This document shows positions 36,146 to 44,100 of a stretch of DNA of 64,000 nt, one piece after another. This stretch comes from DATFVA01 sp963811905. Lineage in GTDB: Bacteria; Bacteroidota; Ignavibacteria; Ignavibacteriales; Ignavibacteriaceae. The notes under the pieces were generated by a model. The model had not been told where the DNA came from. It ran no database searches and saw only the letters and a list, made by a program, of their open reading frames with translations. The position numbers and the translations under genes were made by a program. The stretch's first letter is position 1. Each line of letters begins with the position of its first letter. The DNA lies in contig CAWETK010000017.1 in assembly GCA_963811905.1 (NCBI GenBank), positions 62,001 to 126,000 of the forward strand, read 5' to 3'.

Positions 36146-37267
36146 TTACGCTCTTTGAATGATCTTTTTTGAGATATTCCCAGTTCTATAATAAAATCTG
36201 AAAGTGAGCCGATCACTTCATCAATTTCCAGCAGCCTCATACATTCAAAAGAAGGACATCCTTGCCTCCCGGCATTAGTGAAACAATATTGTTCATTCGG
36301 TTGTGGTGAACACTTTATCTTTCTTCTGAATAAATCTATGATTTTTTCCAAATGGTAATGAGAATAACGGGTTAGTCGGACCATAAAGCGTGAAAGTAGG
36401 TTTTCCGAGCATGTTTGCGATATAAAGAGGTCCCGAATCATTTGATATAAACAATGAACAATTATCAATAACTTCTATTAATTCGTTGATAATCTGAGTT
36501 TCAACTATTTCAACATCTTTTAAGAGAATCTCTTCTTTTACCTCAGGAATAATTTTCCCCGGTTCTGCAACAATAATGATCCTGTATTGGTCCTTTAATT
36601 TTACTGCAAGCTCGATGAACCGGGTGATATTCCATTCTTTTGCTTTCCAGCCTGCATAAGGATGGATCAGGATATACCCATCTTTTTTTATTTCGGAGGC
36701 GAATTCTTTAACACCATATTCCACATCGGGAATAAGAAGCCGGACAACATCCAGGTAGAGATCCATCAAATGGGGTTTTGTTCGAAGAGGTGTGAATTTT
36801 GTATATACCGCTTCATAGTAAGCTTCATTTGTCCCTATGATATTTTTTGCTGTAGATGTCAGTATTACTGAAATGGAAAGTGTTGAACCTGTGAGGTCAA
36901 TAATCATTTCCGGATTGATCTCGTTTAATTTTTTTCTGACAGCATTTCCTGCAATCCTATTACTTAAATGAAAATCGGATTTAGGGAATGTTATCAAATC
37001 CCCTTTTTTTAAGGCATATTCAAAAATAGGTTTTGTCTCCTCAAAGCAAAAAATATAAATATCATTATTATAGTGCCTGAGAATCTCTCTAAGAGAAGGA
37101 ATTGTAAAAACAGAATCTCCAAGCCTATGAAAATTAAGAATGACTATTTTCCGGGAAGGAGAACGGAAGAGGCTCCTTATCCGTAATAAGCTAAAAACGA
37201 ATGAAAATAATATTCGATAAATACCAGCCAGAAATTTATTTTCAGCCAGAAGCAATGATATTTTCAT
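36142..37267 (-). CDS. Family 9 glycosyltransferase (heptosyltransferase-like), split by a +1 frameshift
   Basis: The first frame runs from the ATG at 37267. A TTG start at 37294 is possible but less likely. It gives IVILNFHRLGDSVFTIPSL, IHPYAGWKAKEWN and LFISNDSGPLYIANMLGKPTFTLYGPT, the GT9 signatures, and then stops at 36293. The expected C-terminal part (CSPQPNEQYCF and a late CMRLLEIDEVI) is in the +1 frame and ends at 36142. Dropping one base of the AAAG run at about 36319-36322 restores K-K-I-K-C-S-P. The restored protein has about 375 aa. Members transfer heptose or other sugars onto LPS core or surface glycans. Confidence 0.87.
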
Positions 37268-37660
37268 CAGGGCATTGCTTTCCCAACTGTACAAACATAA
37301 ATTAGGGCATTCGGCTTATAAAAGGAAAGATGTCCTGAAACAAAGAAAAATTGCACTAAGACCTTAAAATTTAAAGAGAATTTCTTATTATTCACAGTAT
37401 AATTACTTACTAAAATTAAAATTAAATATTATATTATAAAATACCTTTCTGTCGATACATTTAAACCGGATTGGCGTTTTGATTGCTAATTGATTTTAAT
37501 TATTTTCTCAGTGGTTTAATTTTTTAGTAGAATTTTGAATTAAAAAGCTCTAAATTAGGCAAGCTTTTTTATTATTCCTTAATTTATTTTAGCTTTACAG
37601 GGAAACTTTTTAATAAACATCATTAAATAACAATTTTGAAAAAGCACACCATTTAAACCT
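37268..37660. other. Divergent promoter region of the glycan locus
   Basis: 393 bases, very AT-rich, separate the minus-strand GT9 operon from the plus-strand aminotransferase operon, so both promoters should be here. An AT-dominated 8-bp inverted repeat (AAAAAGCT / AGCTTTTT at 37542-37569) is the only structure I see. No convincing gene, repeat or riboswitch. Confidence 0.6.
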
Positions 37661-38821
37661 ATGCAAAACGACTTCCTATTATTTCATAAACCTTTCATTT
37701 CTGAAGAAGAAGTTGATGAAATTGTTGATACTGTACGTTCTGGTTGGCTAAGTATGGGTCCGAAAACCATTAAGTTTGAAGAATTATTCGCCAACTACAT
37801 CGGTTGTCAGAAGGGGGTTGCTGTGAGCTCCTGGACCGCTGCGGGCCATCTTACCCTTGAAGCATATGGGCTTAAACCCGGTGACGAGGTTATTGTCCCG
37901 ACAATGACTTTTCCCGCTACAGCGGAAATAGTTTGTTATTTTGGGGCTAGACCGGTGATTGTGGATGTAGATCCGGAAACTCTGAATATTTCCCTGGAAG
38001 CAATTGAAAAGGCTATCACTCCTAAAACAAGGGTCATAATTCCTGTCCATTATGGCGGTCAGCCCTGCGATATGGACGAGATCCTGGACCTCGCGAAAAA
38101 GTATAACCTGAAAGTGATGGAGGATGCTGCTCATTCATTACCTGCTACTTACAAAGGAAAAAAGGTAGGAAATATTTCTGAAGTAACATGTTTCAGCTTT
38201 TATGCTACCAAAACCCTCTCCACCGGTGAGGGCGGAATGATTTGTACAAATAATGAAGATATTGCTGAACGGGTAAAAATAATGAGACTGCATGGAATTA
38301 ACAGGGATGCATGGAAGCGGTATACGGAATCAGGATCCTGGTATTATGAAGTGGTAGCTCCCGGATATAAATACAATTTTACCGATCTGCAGGCTTCTCT
38401 GGGATTACCACAGCTTAAAAAAGTTGACCAGATGTGGGAAAGCCGGAAGAGCATTGCTAAAAAGTATACTGAACACTTTAAGGATAATGAATTAATCAAA
38501 CTGCATGGATTAAAACCTGATCGTGAATCATCCTGGCATTTATACCCCATCAGACTCGAATTAGAGAAACTTACCATAAACAGAGCACGTTTTATTGATG
38601 AATTAAGGAAGAATAAAGTTGGTGCAGGAGTACATTTTATGCCTGTCCACCAGCATCTTTATTACAATGAAACTTTCAATTTAAAAGATGAAGATTTCCC
38701 TGTGGCCTCCGGTGTATTCCCACGATTGGTCTCACTCCCGATTTATCCAGGAATGACTGAGCATAACGTTGATTACGTTATCGAAGTTGTTAATTCTTTG
38801 CTTCAAAAGTACAAAAAATAG
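37661..38821 (+). CDS. DegT/DnrJ/EryC1/StrS-family sugar aminotransferase
   Basis: 386 aa, a PLP-dependent aminotransferase of the ArnB/PglE/WbpE type that converts a UDP-keto-sugar to an amino-sugar. It shows WTAAGHLTLEAYGLKPGDEV, VMEDAAHSLPATYKGKKVG and the PLP lysine in FSFYATKTLSTGEGGMICTN. Length is normal and the signature complete, unlike the other DegT protein at 32868-34016. The sugar transferase follows after 12 bases. Confidence 0.93.
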   Translation: MQNDFLLFHKPFISEEEVDEIVDTVRSGWLSMGPKTIKFEELFANYIGCQKGVAVSSWTAAGHLTLEAYGLKPGDEVIVPTMTFPATAEIVCYFGARPVIVDVDPETLNISLEAIEKAITPKTRVIIPVHYGGQPCDMDEILDLAKKYNLKVMEDAAHSLPATYKGKKVGNISEVTCFSFYATKTLSTGEGGMICTNNEDIAERVKIMRLHGINRDAWKRYTESGSWYYEVVAPGYKYNFTDLQASLGLPQLKKVDQMWESRKSIAKKYTEHFKDNELIKLHGLKPDRESSWHLYPIRLELEKLTINRARFIDELRKNKVGAGVHFMPVHQHLYYNETFNLKDEDFPVASGVFPRLVSLPIYPGMTEHNVDYVIEVVNSLLQKYKK

Positions 38822-38833
38822 TTTTTCTGAAAT

Positions 38834-39409
38834 ATGGGCAGACAGGGAAGCTGGATTAAACGCTTTACAGATATTCTCTTGAGTATCCTGATTCTAATTA
38901 TATCATCACCTTTACTGCTGCTTTCAATTATTGCCATTAAATTAGAATCTGAAGGCCCTGCCTTTTTCCTTCATGAAAGAACAGGCTATAAAGGGAAGAA
39001 ATTCAAATTGATCAAATTTCGTGGTATGGTTAACAATGCTCTCGCTGTAGGACCTGAACTTACCCAGGTAAATGATCCGCGAGTTACCAGGGTGGGCAGG
39101 TTTTTAAGAAGGACGAGCATCGATGAAATACCCAATTTTATAAATGTTCTTTTGGGTGAAATGACTATTATAGGACCGCGTCCTGATATACCCTCAATAA
39201 CCGATAAATATTCTGCAGAGCAGCAGAAAATCTTCGACTACAAACCGGGCGTAACGGGGATCTCCCAAATAAACGGCAGGCAGATGCTGACACCTGATGA
39301 ACGAATTCGTATGGAACTTAATTATTATCAAACTGCAAACTTTGTTTCAGATTTTATAGTATTTTTCAAGACGTTCCTGATAGTCTTTAATAACGAAGGA
39401 AACATCTGA
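38834..39409 (+). CDS. Initiating sugar-1-phosphate transferase (PglC/WcaJ C-domain type)
   Basis: A monotopic phosphoglycosyltransferase of 191 aa that starts glycan assembly on undecaprenyl phosphate. One N-terminal re-entrant helix (KRFTDILLSILILIISSPLL) leads to the catalytic domain with KLIKFRGMV, RRTSIDEIPNFINVLLGEM and GPRPDIPS. The size matches the minimal PglC form. Placed after the aminotransferase, it probably loads the amino-sugar made by that enzyme. The Wzi-like gene starts 3 bases later. Confidence 0.93.
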   Translation: MGRQGSWIKRFTDILLSILILIISSPLLLLSIIAIKLESEGPAFFLHERTGYKGKKFKLIKFRGMVNNALAVGPELTQVNDPRVTRVGRFLRRTSIDEIPNFINVLLGEMTIIGPRPDIPSITDKYSAEQQKIFDYKPGVTGISQINGRQMLTPDERIRMELNYYQTANFVSDFIVFFKTFLIVFNNEGNI

Positions 39410-39412
39410 AAA

Positions 39413-41080
39413 TTGCAAAGATTAGAATTATGCTTGATATTCATTTTCATACTGATAATTCCGGTTTTTTCCCAGGTTGAAAATATACCAGCCGATCACC
39501 AGGTCTATCACTTTCTTAAAAATATGTTTATCAAGGGTGCACTTTCCAATTACGATGATATAATATTACCTTTGTCAAAATCCCGGATAGTAGGAGATCT
39601 GAAAGAAATAGAGGGCAAATCTTTTTTATTAAGTGATGCTGAAAAAGAATTTCTTTGCAGGATGGAAGTTAAAATGGGAGTTCTCGGAGACAATGCTGTC
39701 TCGTACCTCGATGAATTTCCCTCCAGATTCTTCGGTAATTATAAAAGATATAATCAAAAACACCTTTATATCTACCGGGATTCAACTGTAAATTTGAATG
39801 TTGATTTTCTTGGAGATCTAACGTATTTGTATGCAGATAAGTATAAGGACTTTAGTATACTCCTGAATATCGGCGGTCAATTCTATGGTTCCTATTCCGA
39901 TTGGCTGGGTTTTTTACTGGAAGGTTCAAACGGAACACAGTTCCATAACAGACAAGTTGCGGAGCTTGACCCAAGAGTAAAAACCAGTTTTACGTTTAAC
40001 CATACTGGCATTAATTTCTTCGATTACACCCAGGGATACCTAAGACTCAAAAAAGATGCAGTCAGCATCGAACTTGGAAGAGAAAGAATATTATGGGGAA
40101 GCGGGTATTTAAACAGAATGATACTTTCTGAAAATCCGCCCTTATTCGATTTTCTGAGATTCAGTATTGCTTATAAGTCCCTCAGCTATAATTTTCTGCA
40201 CGGATGGCTTGTACAGCCATTCGAGACTGTCTACATAGATACGATAACAGGAAGTATCCGGCAGAAAGGGTCTAAATACCTTGCTGTAAGCCGGCTTGGA
40301 TTTAACCCCTTTCCGGAGTTAAAACTTGGAATTTCGCAAATGATCATCTATGCCAACCGCCCCTTTGAAGCAGCTTATCTCAATCCTTTCCTGTTCTGGG
40401 AATCTGCCCAAAGAACACTCGGAGACATGGATAATTCATTTTTAGCAATAGATTCAAGGTATAAAATAACTGACGGTATTGAACTATCTGCTTCGATGAT
40501 TTTTGATGATATATTATATAGTGCGCTCTTCAAAGGAGAATTTGACAGAGTTGATAACCGCTCCGCATGGCAGGCAGGTCTCATTCTGACAGGCCCCATT
40601 ATACCATCTAATACCACATTAAAGATTGAATATATTCAAATTAGACCCTATACATTTTCTCACCCTGGATTAGGTGAATCTCTGACTTACACAAATAATT
40701 CTTACATACTCGGGACAAATCTTCAGCCTAATTCTACTTCATTAAGTGCTGAATTCAGCTATCTATTGCCTGCTGACTGGGAGATAGGGCTAAATTATTC
40801 CCATACAATCCACGGGAATAATTACTATGATGGAAATGGGAATCTAATAAAAAACGTTGGTGGTAATATTTTCGAAAACTATACAATATATGACTCTGAT
40901 AGGATATCCTTATTGGATGGAAACATTGAGAAAACGGATAATGTTTCGTTGAAAATACAAAACGAAATTTTATACGGAATATTTCTTAATCTGAGATTTA
41001 ACTCGTCCTTTACTAAATCAGATTCAAACAGTAGATCCGAATACGCTATTTTTAGTCAGTTAAGATTTTTCTTCAGATAG
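39413..41080 (+). CDS. Wzi-family capsule assembly outer membrane protein
   Basis: 555 aa with a signal peptide (LCLIFIFILIIPVFSQ). An alpha-helical N-terminal part is followed by many amphipathic beta strands typical of a Wzi-type beta barrel. It has the VSIELGRERILWGSGYLN motif region and an aromatic C-terminal strand (QLRFFFR). Wzi binds capsule or exopolysaccharide at the cell surface. The start is TTG, because no ATG fits. It closes the plus-strand glycan operon. Confidence 0.85.
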   Translation: MQRLELCLIFIFILIIPVFSQVENIPADHQVYHFLKNMFIKGALSNYDDIILPLSKSRIVGDLKEIEGKSFLLSDAEKEFLCRMEVKMGVLGDNAVSYLDEFPSRFFGNYKRYNQKHLYIYRDSTVNLNVDFLGDLTYLYADKYKDFSILLNIGGQFYGSYSDWLGFLLEGSNGTQFHNRQVAELDPRVKTSFTFNHTGINFFDYTQGYLRLKKDAVSIELGRERILWGSGYLNRMILSENPPLFDFLRFSIAYKSLSYNFLHGWLVQPFETVYIDTITGSIRQKGSKYLAVSRLGFNPFPELKLGISQMIIYANRPFEAAYLNPFLFWESAQRTLGDMDNSFLAIDSRYKITDGIELSASMIFDDILYSALFKGEFDRVDNRSAWQAGLILTGPIIPSNTTLKIEYIQIRPYTFSHPGLGESLTYTNNSYILGTNLQPNSTSLSAEFSYLLPADWEIGLNYSHTIHGNNYYDGNGNLIKNVGGNIFENYTIYDSDRISLLDGNIEKTDNVSLKIQNEILYGIFLNLRFNSSFTKSDSNSRSEYAIFSQLRFFFR

Positions 41081-41171
41081 GCTTTTTCCTCAAAAAGGTA
41101 TTTTTTTCGCCTTGCGTCAATTTTTACAATATTCTAAGTTAAAATCGAACATTTTAAATATAGGGTCTTCC

Positions 41172-44100
41172 ATGAAGAAAATTTTTTCGTTCTTTTTAAC
41201 TACTCTTATTTTCTCCAATTTTACCCCTGCCCAATCGTATAAAATCCTCGAATCAACTAATGAGGGTTTAAAAATAGAATTTAATTTTAAAGGTGTCTAT
41301 CATCTTAAGGATACTACCATTGATTCACGTGTCTATCAGATGGTCGAGGGCGGGGAGTTATCAGCGCGAAAACACGGTGAACCGTGGCTGCCGGAATACA
41401 GAATTACTATTGCTGTTCCGTTTAACTCAAATCCGATATTACAGATAATTCAGACTGATAAGACTTCCATGCAAAATAAATTGATACTGCCTTTTCCGGA
41501 AGAAGACCCTCAGTTTACTAAAATTAAAACAGATAATTTTGATAAAGTTATCTATTCCTCAAATAAATTTTTCCCGGTGGAGACGGCGGAATTTGGCTCC
41601 GGTTATGTTATGAGGTATTCAAGGCTTATGCCTTTACTGGTTTCCCCGTACCAGTATAACCCTGTAACTCACGAATTAGTGGCTAATAGTAGAATTGTTT
41701 TAAAAGTGACTTTTAATAGTAAGGTCTCAAAAAACATTAGTATAGATGATAATTTAACGAAGAATTATTTAAAGTCAGCTGTAGTAAATTATACTCAGGC
41801 ATTACAGTGGACAGGAAAAAGTCCCCGGAATGTCGTATATGGGGGCGGGGGTTACGGTAATTATTGGTACAATCCCAATAAAAATTATTTCAAAATATAT
41901 ATAAAGAATAAAGGAGTTTACCGCCTGACATTTGATCAGCTCACTAATTCCGGAGCTCCAATTCAGGGAGGCGTATCAAGTGATGCTCTTGAGTTGGTGA
42001 ACGAAGGAAACTCAATCCCTATAGATATAAACGACGGAGGGGATGGTATATTTAACAGCGGCGACTATCTTCAGTTTGTGGGAGGACCTCCAACACCGAC
42101 CCAATACTGTACGGCTAATATTTATAGTACTTCAAATGTCTACTGGTTTTCATATCAAAGTGATACTCTTGCTGCCAGGTATAAAACAAAAAATTGTTAT
42201 CCGCAGACCTTCACAAGAACATTCAATACTGATTTTAAGACAGTTCATTATGAGCAAGATTCTCTTTATGAACCCCTGGGATATGCCCCGAACGATCAAC
42301 GGGATTTCTGGTTCTGGGGGAAGGCTACAGCACAGGGAGGACAGAGTACCGGCGGGTTTGAGGTTCATTTTTCAGGATTATCAAAGAGGGCAACTGATTC
42401 GGTACATGTAAAGCTGAGAATTGCAATGCAGGGTTTGACCTTGAGTGGTTTATGTCAGAATAACCATGATGCTGAAATTCAATTGACGGACCAGCTGATT
42501 GGTCATGCATTATGGGGAGACCAGAAAAATATAATTTTTGAAAAAAACCTGTATGTATCCGCAGACAGCATTCACATTTACCCTGAAGGAAATGTGCTGG
42601 ATGTATTTGTCAGGGGAAATACCTGTGAGTCATCAGATGAAATCAGAGTAAATTGGTTTGACCTGCAGTATTGGAGAGACAGTGAAACATTCGGGAATCA
42701 TTATGAATTTATTAATCCACCCGGTATTTCAGGTATAAACCGGTATTGGCTGACTTTCTGGAACGAAGATAATATGAAAATATATGTGCCCGGCCGGAAT
42801 CAGATACTGATTAATCCCGAACTTAGAAATGATCAATGGAATTCAGCTTTATTTGTAGATACAGTAAATCAGAAAACTGAATATTACTGTGTGGCTGATA
42901 ATTATTTCCTCCTGCCCGATTCGATCAGGGAGGATACACCCTCTGATTTGAGGAATCCCGATAACGGGGCTGATTATATTATTATTACCCATCCTGATTT
43001 TATGGATGCTGCTCAAAGATTAAAATCCTTGCGGGAACAGCAATATCCCGATTCGGAGATTTCAATTCCCAGAATAAAGATAGTTGATGTTAACCAGATC
43101 TATGATGAATTCTCCTACGGGATGCTGAATCCCCAATCATTACGGGATTTTGTACAATATGCATTTGTGAACTGGCATTCGCCTGCCCCGGTTTATGTAG
43201 TTTTGTTTGGTGATATGAGTCATGATTACAGACACCTTTTAACTGGGAGCAGGCCAAATTTCATTCCATCTTTGCCTTATTTTGTGGGGACCTATGGTAA
43301 ATCTCCGAGTGATAATTTAATCGTAGATGTTGCCGGCAATGACCTTGCACCGGATTTAGCAATAGGGAGGATGTCCTGCGAAACTCCAGCGGAAGCAGGC
43401 ATCCTGATGGATAAGCTTGAAAATTATCCCGCAGACATTGGCAAAGCATGGAAACAGGATGTAATGCTGGCATCTTCCGGCCTGAGTGCAGACGATGAAC
43501 TTCATTTCCATTTCAATGCAAGAAGCGATACCCTTGCAAATCATTATTTAATTCCCAACGGTATTCATCCATCGAGGGTGTTTAACTTTCCATCCAATCA
43601 TGAAGATTCTTTGTATATAGGGGGGGGACCAAAAATTCGTCAGGAATTTGATGAAGGAGTAGTTATCGGAAATTATTATGGGCATGGCGGCGGCTATCAA
43701 TGGGATTTGATTTTTACGACAGATGATATTGCTTTGCTGCAGAATGACGGAAGACTTCCGGTGATATTGAGCGTTACCTGTTATACAGCTCATTTTGACG
43801 ATCAGGATGTATTCGGAGAAATATTTAATAAAGCGCCCGGAAAGGGGAGCGTTGGTTTTTTCGGAAACACTGTTTTGACTTACTGGCCTATCGGAGCAAT
43901 AATAGATGAAAAGATATTTAAACAAATCTTCACGTACAGAAATTATACAATAGGCAAAGCCCTGATGGATGCTAAGAATGACGTCGGCGGCGGTGGTTAT
44001 TACGGCGAACAGATAACTCTGCTGACTTATTTAGGAGATCCTGGAATGACTCTGGCTTTACCTGATAAACCCGACTTTGCAATAAATCCTTCAGATATCA

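Noticed and set aside
37542..37569. Terminator or operator in the divergent glycan region
   Set aside because: An AT-rich 8-bp inverted repeat is expected by chance in such DNA. No transcript ends here.
41082..41106. Terminator between the Wzi gene and the C25 peptidase gene
   Set aside because: The stem is CTTTTT / AAAAAG, almost all A-T, so too weak to call, although a T run follows.
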